DNA of 64,000 nt, from contig CM062297.1 of assembly GCA_031216915.1 (NCBI GenBank), forward strand, positions 833,729,337-833,793,336, read 5' to 3'. Within the stretch, counting starts at the first letter, position 1, and each line of letters opens with the position of its first letter. Shown piece by piece: positions 34,382-46,511 of the stretch. The notes under the pieces were generated by a model. The model saw only the letters and a program-made list of their open reading frames with translations, searched no databases and was not told the DNA's origin. The DNA is from Pictodentalium vernedei (taxonomy: Eukaryota > Mollusca > Scaphopoda > Dentaliida > Dentaliidae). Both the position numbers and the translations under genes were made by a program.

Positions 34382-34499
34382 GGACTCTGTGAAGACAGAG
34401 ATGCTATCAACAGAATTGTATTGTGGATGTTTATCTTAGCAATACTTGCTGAATCAACAGCGCTGGAGGATATGCATATCCTATCATTCCGTCCTATTA

Positions 34500-35090
34500 G
34501 ATCAATAGAGCGTTAACAACATAAGCTCCGGACATGCAAACACATACGTCTGCAATTGAATAGTGAGTTGTGTCGCAAATAAATTATCATTGGGCGCTCC
34601 CATTGATAGCAAATCTGATTGAATACTTGTTTGATGAGAGTCCATTCTGACGGCAACAAGCGACTCTTACGTGAAAAGGAGTCTGCTAATACAATCAGAC
34701 GACCCGGAATATGATGGACCGAAGCAGAACTTGGTGTACTATAACAAACAGAAGGCTTCTTTCCGTTAAATTGAATAACGGAATCGAATGAGTGCCTCCC
34801 TGGTTCCGGAGATCCGCAACTACTGTCGTATTAACGAACAGGATTTGGACATGCGTTTCTGAATAATGTTCATTCAATGACATTGTGCAAGCCTAAATAA
34901 CATCATTTCCAGGAAGTTAAGTGCTTGCCTAGAAACTGCGGAACCCAAAGACCCTGGCACTTCGAATCCGTTGGGATCAATATTGTACCCCAACCTGTTT
35001 GACTGGCATCCGTCATAATCATAAAACTCGGATCCGGCAACTGCAGTGGTACTCTGAGTCAACCACCAAATGTTTGCCCCAGTCTGAATC
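34500..35090 (-). pseudogene. RNase H remnant, DIRS copy B
   Basis: Carries a VNTTVVADLRNQGGTHS-like segment (about 34780-34830). Broken fossil. Confidence 0.65.
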
Positions 35091-35589
35091 TCTTGCTACA
35101 CTTGATAGACAAGAGAAGGTGTATATCGAGCAATTCATAGATTGCTGAAAAGTTGCCGTCGAAGAGAAGTTTCTCTGAGACCAAAGCAACTCTGAGAGAG
35201 TTCTTCACCTTACTATCCACGCGCGTGGATGTAACTAGGGCTGCGTCACGTCTAACCAACTCCAGGTTGCCACTGAAGGGCGGAGTTATACGTGGAAAAA
35301 CTACTGCCCTTGAAAGAAATCACATTGAGGATCATATCCTGGAATTCTTTCTCTTGAAGACGTAATGATAACGCCTCAGTAAGGTGGTCTACGTATGATA
35401 AAGCGTCTAAGTTAAGCCTATTAGACAACATTGTCGTTTCCAACATCGTGGTTGGAATTGACATAGACAGCGAAAAAGATAATTCCCAGTCTTCAGCACT
35501 GCCGTCTAGACGCATATGAACTCTCGGTATGCCCTGTTCTGCTGATATAAATTATTTCCTAGAATTGAAAAAAGGCAGAATAGAGCATT

Positions 35590-38030
35590 GCGGACAAGAA
35601 ACTAGACTATCATGCTTGGTAGCAAGCTTATATATAGCGTCGTTAAATAATTTGAATGTTCTAAAGACATTATTGGACTGTGTCGGTAAGTCAGGGACAA
35701 TGTCCCTGAACCGATCAAAAACTCTGTGTCAAATGACGCTATTAGTCTCTTATCCAGCATCGCAGCAATGTAGTCCGACGGAACAACCTCTGGAAGATAA
35801 TGCCGGAAGAAATGTATGGCAGCTTCTCTTGTTCCGAAAGGGAAAGCTCGAAATCGTCCAAATCCCTTTCGCCATCCTGTCGGACCCTATAAAGTTTTCG
35901 GTCGTCTGAACCTGATGCAACAGCGGAGCGCACCGACCCAGCGCCGTCGGATTATTCCTGATCCGACCGAGAATTGTCGTTTGCTGGGATGCTGCGATAA
36001 ACTGTGCTATTTTGGATAGCACGTCCGTCACTGAGGCCTGAGGAGAAGCGGTCTTACTATGCATTGCCACTGGAAGCTCAGTGTTCGTTACCCCGTGCAT
36101 ACTTCTATTATGCGAGTGAACGGAGTGTATAGGCCTTGTGTCCCTTGGCTACCGGATGGCGTGACCTGTTCGCCGTGGAATCACTGAATGACGAAGCTGG
36201 CCGGATACTCGAGGTCACGTAGCCAATGTGCGGTCATGTACGCTGCTGTGAGGATGAGGAAGCATTATCGACAGTCTCTCGGACTGTCAATATAACGGAG
36301 CGTCCCAAGCGACGGACATATGCTCCGAATGCGAAATGTCTGTACCACAACATCCGGTCCCATATGTTGTTGTACGAGAGAGGGACCTCTCTCGCTCGCA
36401 GCCCGGACGGACCTGGACGAGCTAGGAACCGGACTAACAGGCTTCCTCCGATTTGTCCTCTAATCCGTCGTCACTGGGTGTGTACTAAAGTCAATTATAG
36501 TGCTCGCATCACCCAAATCTCCTTCCTAGACCGCAACGGACGAACCCGACTGCCGAACCATTCGATGAATGGACGCTACACCGGGTGAGCTAGCGAATGT
36601 CAACTCCGTCGATCCTACTAGGGACCTCTTAGGCGATTGACGTATTCCATGAGCACTTATTGCCGCTAGCTCTTCATTAACTATGACGACAGAGGCACAC
36701 TTTGAAAGACATCTCAGTAACTTTGCGAACAAGAAACCAGACATGCTTGTTAATTGCAAGCATATAATAATATATATAGCGTCGTTCAATAATTCGAAAG
36801 TTGTGTGACATTATTGGACTGTGTCGGAACTGAGGGACGATGTCCCTGAACCGAACCAAAAAATTTCTGTGTCCACCGACGCTATCAGTTTCTTATCCGG
36901 CATCGCAGCATTCTGGTCCGACAAAAGAACCTCTAGAAGATAAAGTCAGATGACAAACACATCAGCTTATGTTGTTCCGAAAGGGAAAGCTCGAAACCCT
37001 CCAAATCCCTTTCGGTATCCCGTCGGACCGGATGAAATTCTCGGACGTCCGTACCTGCTTCCACGGAGCATCCCGACCCAGCGTTGTCGGATAATACATA
37101 ATGCGACAGAGATTCTGTCGTTGCTGGGATGCTGCGATAAGCTGTGCTATTTGGGATAGCACGTCCGTCACCGAGGCCTGTGCAGTAGCGGTCTTACGTT
37201 GCTTTGCCGCTGGAAGCTCCGTGTACGTTGACTCCCGCACACTTTCTTATGCAAACGTCCGGAGTCTGCAGGCCTCGTGTCCCTGGCTACCGGATGGTGT
37301 GACCTGGTCGCCGATGATTCTCTGATTGGCGAAGCTGACTGGATATCCGAGGTCACGTAGCCAAGAGCGGTCGTGTGCGCTACCATGAGGATGAGGAAGC
37401 CTTATTGACAGTCTCTCCGGACTGACTATATATCGGAGCGTCCCGAGCGGTGGACGTATGCTCCGAATGCGAAACACTTTGTACCACAACATCTGGGGCC
37501 AGATGTTGTTGTACGAGAGAGGGGCCTCTCTCGCTCGCAGTCCGGATGGACCTGGACGAGCTAAGAACCGGACTAAAAGGCTTCCTCCATTCTCTCCTCT
37601 AATCCGCCGTCACTGGGTGTGCATTTGATTGATTATATAGTGCTCGCATCACCCAAAACTCCTTCTAGACCGCAACGGACGAACCCGGCTGCCGAACCAT
37701 TCGATGAATGGACGCTACACCCAGGGCTCGATTTAACTGGATTAGCATAGCACTTTGCTCTCCAATTTCTGAATTTTGCTATTCAAGATTTATTAGGTTC
37801 AAGTGCTTTTGGATCAACTGCTAATCAATTTTCCAGGGTGAATAGTAAATTGCTATTCAAAATTTTCAGATTAAATCAAGCCCTGGCTACACCGGGCGAG
37901 CTAGCGGACGTCAAAGGCCGTCGAACCTACTAGGGTCCTCTTAGGCAATTGACGTATTTACATGAGCACTTTTCCGCTAGCTCTTCATTGTGACGACGGA
38001 GGCACACTTTTGGAAGACATCACGGATACA
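35590..38030 (-). repeat. gag-like block, two tandem units, copy B
   Basis: Unit starts near 35590 and 36725 (offset about 1135 bp); the second contains the MITE at 37722-37885. Confidence 0.85.
37722..37885. mobile_element. 164-bp hAT-like MITE
   Basis: Ends CAGGGCTCGATTTAA and the inverse TTAAATCAAGCCCTG. It is flanked by a perfect 8-bp duplication GCTACACC (37714-37721 and 37886-37893). The empty site is seen in copies A and C (GACGCTACACC then RGGCGAG), which proves an insertion after the copies separated. Confidence 0.92.
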
Positions 38031-39145
38031 TCACCCTGATCATGATCGTCTGAAATAGAGATTGATAAAGTAGAGTGACCCTGCGGGGAAAGGACTGGAA
38101 TGGCCAATTCCCCACTAACATACCGTGACACACGCTTCCCATGTTGTCATCGAAATTAACACATACAGAACAGGAGTTAGTGCGAGTACACTGACTACAT
38201 TATACAATGATTATGAAAGTCAGAGGAAGATTTCCTCTTATTACAATTGAACAATATCCTTTCATTGTGAAAAGAAAACAAAGTCCTAGTACTCGCACCA
38301 ACCCCTGACAATCAAAATACATAATAACATGATCCATTAACATAGAAAAAATAATTGAAATAAAAAAATTTCGAAAAAATATTTTTTCAGAACAGCCCAA
38401 GTTTCTGAAAAGTAACGTTGAGCCCCAATGGATCCCAAGCCTAAGTGTGGACAAAAATTCTAAAAATATTTTAAACAATTTATGCAACACTTACGAACAA
38501 TAATAATGTATCTAGTTATGATTAAATTAACATCAAGATATTATTTTCAAGAAATCCCCCCTCACACAGAGGGCTGTTGGAAATGTAAACAATAGGTGTA
38601 AAAACACCAGATCAAGACTCCAGGCACCCTGGCCCGAAATCAGTTACCAATAATACACTATCTGAGACAGAGACTTCCAGGGAAGAAACTGCAGAACATC
38701 AGATGGTAGATGCAGAACACTACGCCTAACCACCCATAGGTGAAGACGTAAACATGGGGAAAAGAACAGAATTCATTCTGTTATCCAGCTAAAACTCCCA
38801 AGAAATTTTAGTAATAATATTACAGAAAATATGCCAAAAGCATGGGAGAATAGCAAGAGGGGACTTAAAGGAAAAGGAGAGAGGAAAACACTGAACAAGC
38901 AGTGTAACTTGATAACAAGAATGACCACAACAGGCTGTTACCTCGAAAATAGGTAACTTAACATAATTTCATTAAAAAAATTTAAGTTACAGCCCTGATA
39001 ATTTTCTGTCACTCATTTTTCCTCTCCTCCTTCTATATCCTCCTTAGAATCACCATTTCACTAATATTTATGTGTCTGGCATCATTTAAACTGAGATTTA
39101 CAAGCACAAAGATCAGTCAGATGTTAACTGATGAAGGGCCAAACA

Positions 39146-39348
39146 AAGAATGATTAATGGCGCCAATTTCGGGACGTCCTTGACACTGCGCATGCGCAGT
39201 AGAGGTGAAGTATGGAGGGCCATTCAGGACATGTTTTCTTTGGTTTTAGATGCAAATTTTGAGGATTGGGGGGCAAAATTTGTGTTTGGCCCTATATTTT
39301 TAAGAGTTAGCACCAGCTATGTCTGGGTCATTGGTACAGTATAAAAAT
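39146..39348 (-). repeat. DIRS copy B right inverted terminal repeat
   Basis: Inverted match to 32243-32471; perfect ACTGCGCATGCGCAGT palindrome at 39185-39200. Confidence 0.9.
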
Positions 39349-39350
39349 AT

Positions 39351-39583
39351 GATAAATTTATATTAATTTGTATATTTTTAATACTTACCAATGGCCCAGA
39401 CTTAGCTGGTGCAACCTCAATATTATTAAGGGCCAAACACAAATTTTTGAACCCCCCCCCCCAATCCCCAAAATTTGCATACAATACCAAAAATTAAAAG
39501 TCCTATCTGGCTCTCCATACTTTTAGTACTTGCACATGCGCAGTACCCAGGAAGAGACCAGAATTGGCGCCAACATCATTCTT
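39351..39583 (-). repeat. DIRS copy F left inverted terminal repeat
   Basis: Inverted match to 53772-53955 (shared GGCCAAACACAAATTTT, GCATACAATACCAAAAATTA and CATGCGCAGTACC blocks). Confidence 0.85.
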
Positions 39584-39654
39584 CCTAGTTGTGCCTACTG
39601 AAGTGAGAACTCAGTGGGGAGGTATGAGTGCCCACTCATGAGAGGGCCATCCCT

Positions 39655-39783
39655 GTCTGGGCCATTGGTAAGTATTAAAAATATACAGATTACTATAAAT
39701 TCATTGGTAAGTATTAAAAATATACAAATTACTATAAATTTATCATAGTTTTATACTAAAATCCAATGGCCCAGACTTAGCTG
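39655..39783 (-). repeat. DIRS copy F internal complementary region
   Basis: Same design as in A-C, but the left-terminus half is present twice in tandem (CATTGGTAAGTATTAAAAAT repeats about 45 bp apart). Confidence 0.8.
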
Positions 39784-41682
39784 AATCGTAAAAAGGGGGA
39801 GGGCCTAGGGCTTAAAGAATTAGCAGATCAAAATACAGCTCCTTAGCCTGCATTAGAACTTCCAAGGTGAAAAGGAAATTAAAATTTTAAGGAATTACCT
39901 GTATGTCTCTCTATACAACAATAGAGAAGACATACCACCAAAATAAGGACCAATATCCAAGTAATTCCCTATTACTTAGCATAAATGATTACGCTAATTA
40001 GGTGTAACGATCAGAATACTCTACAGACGATAACAGCTTCACTCATAGTTACACACTTATTATAAGGCCAGAAGAGGTCAAGAGAAAATCCCCTCCTCCC
40101 CCCCCCCTTTTTTTTGAAGGAATAATCTTCAAAACAAAGAGGGAAGAGGTCTGGAATCAGTGAAAAAGCGGTACTGAATAATATTTATATTTGCCTAAAA
40201 AGCACCCGGCTATTAATTTATTGGCACTTAACACCACATCAGCAGCTAAGGCTACATCGTGGCAAACCAGGTTAATAAAATCGCAAGCTTCCAAACGTAT
40301 GCCACATCCAGAATACGTACACAGGTCAAAAACCGGTGATATCAATATGTACAACCTTAAACTTGTCCAATTGAATCCCAATGGAAAGTTATCTGATAGA
40401 ACTATACGCTTCTGAGCCAACCAACAGGCGACCGCATTCAGGTGTACAATTAATTCCAATAATGAACCTCCAAATTGTACAATTATATGAGAACAGGAAT
40501 ATGCCTAGATTACCGCTTCCAGTTGAAGACTGGATTCAGAACATGGAACGGGATACGAAAAAAACCCATCACGGACCGTCTCCAAATAATTCGTTGTTCC
40601 TTAAGTGCATTAAAACCAATGACTGTTCAGAGAAAGAATATACCACTCAGGATAATGAAGCCAAAAATAGAGAATGTATGCATAGGTGGTCTGTTGGAAA
40701 CTCCTTAACTGATTCAACTAGCCCCAAAATTCTCATAAGCTCTATACTAATGCAGAGCCAGAATTTCAGAAAATCTATTCTGTAATACGTCTGTCTGCCT
40801 CATAATAAAAACATATTATGCACGCAATCAACAGAATCCCGCCTGTACCCTCATCTGAATACAGCCTGTATCAAAGGTGTGATCGGGTGATACAAAAACT
40901 AACCAGAAAACTGAAGGAATAAAATGATGTTAATGCGATTAACCTGAGGAACAGACACATACGTTGTAAGAAAAGCAGACAGCTCTGAGCGTAACATCTC
41001 AGAGTGGACTAATTACCACATTTGGAGAATGTCGCCCAGATAACCGACATGCCAGCCACACAGGAACACGAAGGCTAGTAATATCAACCAAATGTATTCA
41101 TTAAAGAATTTGGAATCCAAAAACAGTCACTGTTCAAGAATCATATGCTCATATACAACTTATGAACGACCAACCACAGGAAGCAAACCAACTAAAGAGT
41201 GGATGCGCCCCTGGTGTCGCCGTTAGACCACAACCCACCCGCCAATCGAAGAGGAATGAAAGACATGCATATAACTGAATACAAACAAGGCTTACTACAT
41301 CCTGCCCTGTAATCGCCTCTTAACATATTGGTGATGGAGGGAGAGGTTCGATGAATAAATCATATCGACCGCCCCTCACACGCATTACTTGAATTGCCAG
41401 ATAAGTAAGGCCGGCCGGCTCAGAAATATTAAAGCTTGGAACAGTGACAAATTCCTTTTTCACTATATGAAAAAGAAACTTCAAGCTACATTCCCAAAGC
41501 TATACTGCTGCTGCTATTCTCAATAAAGAGTAATACACCTAAAAAAAAGCTTATAGTTAGTCAAAGCAAGTATAATGATACTAACCTGAAGCGACTCTTA
41601 ACGCTTTAGTGTTAGTTATCTAGAATAGTGTAGAAACGATAGGGCTCCCTCACGTCTGACCGACTCCATAATGCCACTAAGC

Positions 41683-41733
41683 ATGGAGGGGGGGAGGGGG
41701 GGAGGAGGGGGAAAAGGGGGGGGGGGGGGGGGC
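41683..41733. repeat. G-rich tract in DIRS copy F
   Basis: Runs of 5 to 18 G separated by A or AA. It has the spacing expected of intramolecular G-quadruplexes on the plus strand. Confidence 0.8.
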
Positions 41734-42139
41734 GTGATGAACATGACACTATTGCAAGGAATATACCTGCTGAAACAGCGCCGACATATCTCTTCAAATC
41801 AAGACAGTATGCCATGGCATCAAATAATACACCATACAGACATAATATCCAATCCACCGAGTTGAAATATAATCCACAATAGATTTGATGAAAATGAACA
41901 GGACATGAATGAACTATGTTCCGGCACCCGATCATAAAAACGTAGATGAACTTTTTGCACCTCATTCCGATGATAGCAGGAAATATATTCCTGAAAAGGA
42001 GTTAACTATAGGCATTCGAAAGACCGCTCATTAATCACACTTACTTAATATGGCGTCATCAATAGGGCTAAAAGCCTCAGACAACTAACACAATAACAAT
42101 ACCGCTAAGGAGAGAACAACTCTTCTCTTGTAACGGTAC

Positions 42140-43000
42140 CTTGTCCGATATGACAGTAGTCTCAGCCTGGCTGAAGCAGCTAAAGGTCTTACACTGCCCA
42201 TAATTCTAGCTAGGCTACTATAGTGTCAACAATAAGACTAAAGTCTGTGACACTAAGGAAATCAAAGAGAAGGAAAATATGAACTCTTTCCTTTAGCGGT
42301 TCTATTCCCAAAAGACAGCGGTCTCAGCCTAGCTAATGAAGCTTAGAAGACTTCATCTCCATGAAGACAGATATCTCGGTGTAATTTTTGTGACTTTAGG
42401 AAGCTCACTAGACGGAGACTTACAACATTAGTCGCTCAAGTTAAGGGAAAAAGAGCCACACTTGATCCTTATAAGGCATCAACAAAATGACTAAAAAACC
42501 CAGATGCCTAAGAATACAACACCGAGAAGGAAACAACGTACCCTTTCCTTTTAACGGCCATAATTCCAAAAAGGCAGCATGCTCAGATTAGCTAGCGCAG
42601 CTAATAAGTCTTCATCCCCTGAAGACATATATCTCTGTGAAACTTACGACTTTGAAAGCTGACTAAATGGAGACTTACAACATTAGTCGCCCAAGGTAAG
42701 GAATAAGGATGGCTCTAACAGACGTAATTCCAAAGAGACAGTAGTTTCAACTTAGCTAACGCAGTTATTAGTCTTCATCTCCATGAAGACAAATATCTGT
42801 ATCACCTGCGGCCTTGGGAAGCTCACTAGACGGAGACTTACAACGTTAGCCGCAACATACAAGAAAATGACCGCTGTAAAATATATAGGGCCACTATGAT
42901 GTTAGCCGCTAATGATATATAAACACAGACCGCTCTTAATTTCACGGCTCTATTCCAAACAAGAAAGCTGTCTCAGCATATCTATGAGCTATCAGTTTTC
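42140..43000. repeat. irregular ~160-240 bp tandem repeats in DIRS copy F
   Basis: GACAGYRGTCTCAGCCTRGCT-like blocks near 42151, 42315, 42555, 42728 and 42965. Partner blocks are CTTCATCTCCATGAAGACA (42352, 42610, 42773) and GACGGAGACTTACAACATTA (about 42410, 42670, 42838). Each CTTCATCTCCATGAAG is itself a small hairpin. Confidence 0.8.
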
Positions 43001-43163
43001 TATTCGTAAGGAATAGATCATTGCCTTTCTTATACTATTGCTAAGTCAAGGGAGGCGTCGTTAATCGGACCAAAAGCCTTCAACACCTAAGCCGAAAGAT
43101 CCGGGAAGGAAAGATCTTCGTCTTTCCTTCGCCCGGTACCTTAAGCTGTTTTTTGCCTAGAAA

Positions 43164-43391
43164 GTTAAAAAATTTATAGTAATTTCTATATTTTTTATAC
43201 TTACCAATGACCCAGACATAGCTGGTGCTAACTCTTAAAATATAGGGCCAAACACAAATTTTGCCCCCCAATCCCCAAAATTTGCATCTAAAACCAAAGA
43301 AAACATGTCCTGAATGGCCCTCCACACTTCACCTCTACTGCGCATGCGCAGTGTCAAGGACGTTCCGAAATTGGCGCCATTAATCATTCTT
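43164..43391 (-). repeat. DIRS copy C left inverted terminal repeat
   Basis: Inverted match to 49906-50094; perfect palindrome ACTGCGCATGCGCAGT at 43337-43352. Confidence 0.9.
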
Positions 43392-43465
43392 ATAACCAGT
43401 GCCTGGTAAGCGCTATGTACTCAGCGGGGAGGTATGAGTTCCCAACTCCTGGGAGGGCCATCCCC

Positions 43466-43554
43466 GTCTGGGTCATTGGTAAGTATAAAAAATATATAAA
43501 TTACTATAAATTTTTTAACATTTTTATACTGTACCAATGACCCAGACATAGCTG
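43466..43554 (-). repeat. DIRS copy C internal complementary region
   Basis: Same sequence as in copy A, complementary to both termini. Confidence 0.9.
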
Positions 43555-44099
43555 AATAGTAAAAAGGCTGGAGGGCCAAGGACATAGAGCAAGTTGGAAT
43601 ACGCTCAATTATATACAAAAGAGTCATCCCCTCTAGGGAAAAAGAAGTATTAGGCCTTACATGTATCTTTCTTATTTATGATAAATTAGAAAGATACAAC
43701 ACCTTCCAAAATTGAGCATCATACATCCATGTACTCTATTAAAATCTAGTATAATCCTTATACTAATAATTTTTAAAGTAAGCCAATAAATAAAGTAAGT
43801 CTAGAGAATAGAGACTCTTTATACTCCTTAAAAGTGTCTGAGGATTGTATAATAACGTCCGTTGACACGTGCTATACACAAAAGCTATACTTTAAAAACT
43901 AAGACCTGAATGAATTTTTAAAACATAAACTTCTCACTAAAAAACCATCCCAATAACAGCTCAGTATTACTAACTCCGGAGGAGGTATCCCCTTGTTTTC
44001 ATAGTAAAACAGGTGACCCAAGGGAACACCCTCCCCCCACCCCCACCCCCCCTTTTTCTTGCCCTGGGTCAAATAGCCCAGAGCGAAGAGGGCAGCAGA

Positions 44100-45296
44100 A
44101 CGGAGTCACTGCCGAAACAGACAGCCTACCTAGCTATAGGAGCAACTGTTAAGTGAATGACATTCTGAGCAGTAGATAACAGACCTAACAATAGAGGCCT
44201 CCAGAAATTTTTTCGATATTTCTGAGATAAAAATTCATGAATGTGGATGGCTGAGCACAATGAGCAGCCTTCAAAAATCTATAATAGCGACACTATTAAT
44301 GTAAGCCCAAGATGTAGAAGAACTCTTACTTCATGAGCCGAAATCTCAAGCACAACTGCTGAGTCAATGATATATCATAAGCAGTATCGATAGTTAATTG
44401 AATCCATTAGCAATAGAATGGAGCGTAACGTCCTTCTATTAGGCATCAAAGACAGAAGAAGCTTACGCCCGTAGTAATAAACAGATATCTGTTTATAAAT
44501 ACGTAAACTCTAACCAGACAGAGTAAAGGCCTATGCCCGTACGAAGACGGAAGGACCTTAATAAAAATAGGTTCCGGATATTAGGAGCCTGACTCTTATG
44601 CAAAAATCCAACCTAAATAGTAAAGGAAGTAGTGATTCCGAAACTACGAAAGTGAGAATCATCCACCGATAGTGCATGAAGCTCACTGACTCTTCAGTAA
44701 AAGAGAAGCCAACAGAATTACTGTCTAAAAGGTCAGAATTTGAAAACTACTGTTTCCAGAGGCTCAAATGATTACTTAGCTGAATAAGAACCGAAGTTAA
44801 ATTCCGTATAGAAATTTAATCTAATGATTCTAAGTCTATTTATCGAAAAGTTACTAACTGACTTAGATAAAGAGACATAAGACTCAATTGTAAACTATCA
44901 TAGAGTGCATAGGTATGAGATAACATAAACCTATAACCTTAATAGTAACAGGCTGCAGTAGATCTTGTCAAACAAGTATACTAGAAAGTTGCAATGACTA
45001 GTATGGAGGGATCAACAATATCAACATAGTGATCCCTACATCAACGACGGAAGAGCCTCCACTTTAGCCGCATAGTATAGCGAAGAAGAGGTTCTCCTAC
45101 AGTAAGAAATCGCGTCCAAAGCTCGTCCAGTACAATGCTTACAATGCAATAAGGACCACACAATGGAATACATGAAGGTTGAGACCTTGCGGGTTGTGAT
45201 GAAGATGACACGATTTTTCCCAGCGAAAAAAGATCCTCTCATGGAGAAAGTTTTTGCGTTAAGTCCCACAGTAGACATCTGAGTAAATTTACCCAC
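44100..45296 (-). pseudogene. tyrosine recombinase remnant, DIRS copy C
   Basis: Positional and sequence match to the recombinase regions of A, B and E. Broken fossil. Confidence 0.6.
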
Positions 45297-45429
45297 GGTC
45301 TCTGTGAAGACAGAGATGCTATCAACAGAAATGTATTGTGGTTGTTTATCTTAGCAATACTTGCTGAAACAACAGCACAGGAGGATACGCATATCCTATC
45401 ATTCCGTCCTATTAGATCAATAGAGCGTT

Positions 45430-46060
45430 AACAACATAAGCTCAGAGATCCGGACATGTAAACACATACGTTTGCAATTGATTAGCAAGTTGTGTCGTAA
45501 AAAAATTATCATTGGGCGCTCCCATTGATAGCAAATCTGATTCAATACTTGTTTGTTGAGAGTCCATTCTGACGGCAACAAGCGACCCATACGTGAAAGG
45601 GAGTCCGGTAATACAATCAGACGACCCGGAATATGACGGACCGAAGCAGAACTTGGTGTACTAAAACAAACAGAAGGATTCTTTCCATTAAATTGAATAA
45701 CAGAAACGAATGAGTGCCTCCCTGGTTCCGGAGATACGCCACTACTGTCGTATTATCGGACAGGATTTGGACATGCGTTTCTGAATAATGTTCATCCAAT
45801 GACATAAAGCAAGCCTAAAAAACATTATTCCGTGGAAGATAAGTGCTTGCCTAGAGACTGCGGAACCCAAAGACCCTGGCACTTCGAATCTGTTGGGATC
45901 AATATTGTATCCCAACCTGTTTGACTGGCAACCGTCATAATTATAAAACTCGGATCCGGCAACTGCAGTGGCACTCTCTGAGTCAACCACCGAATGTTTG
46001 CCCCAGTCTGAATCTCTTGCTACACTAGATAGACAAGAGAACGTGTAAATCAAGCAATTC
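45430..46060 (-). pseudogene. RNase H remnant, DIRS copy C
   Basis: Contains a SDNTTVVAYLRNQGGTHS segment (about 45715-45770), typical of DIRS RNase H. Broken fossil. Confidence 0.7.
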
Positions 46061-46511
46061 ATGGATTGCTGAAAAGTTGCCGTCGAAGAGAAGCTTCTCC
46101 GAGACCGAAGCGACTCTGAGAGAGTTCTTCACCTTACTATCCACGCGCGTGGATGTAGCTAGGCTGCGTCACGTCTAACCAACTCCAGGTAGCCACTGAA
46201 GGGCGGAGTTATACGTGAACAAACTACTGCCCTCAAAAGAAATCACATTGAGGATCATATCCCGGAATTCTTTCTCTTGAAGATGTAATGATAACGCCTC
46301 AGTAAGGTGGATTACGTATGATAAAGCGTCTAAGTTAAGTCTATTAGACATCATTGTCGTTTCCAACATTGTGGTTGGAAAAGACATAGACGGCGAAAAA
46401 GATAATTTCCAGTCTTTAACCACGCCGTCTAGACGCATATGAACTCTCGGTATGCCCTGTTCTGCCAAAATAAATTATTCCTATAAATGATAAAAGGCAG
46501 AATTGAGCATT

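Larger units (their letters stand above)
32243..39348 (-). mobile_element. DIRS-type retrotransposon copy B (fossil)
   Basis: Same family, orientation and part order as copy A: left inverted repeat 32243-32471, internal complementary region 32546-32634, tyrosine recombinase remnant about 33190-34381, RNase H remnant about 34500-35090, gag-like block about 35100-38030 with two ~1.14-kb units, right inverted repeat 39146-39348. A 164-bp hAT-like MITE sits in the second gag unit. No RT is recognised. Its flanks differ from those of A and C, so it is a separate insertion. It ends exactly where the older DIRS copy F begins. Many breaks. Confidence 0.85.

Noticed and set aside
40157-40785. Open frames on both strands in copy F as host genes
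   Set aside because: They lie inside the decayed body of a DIRS element, and part is repeated at 54915-55030.
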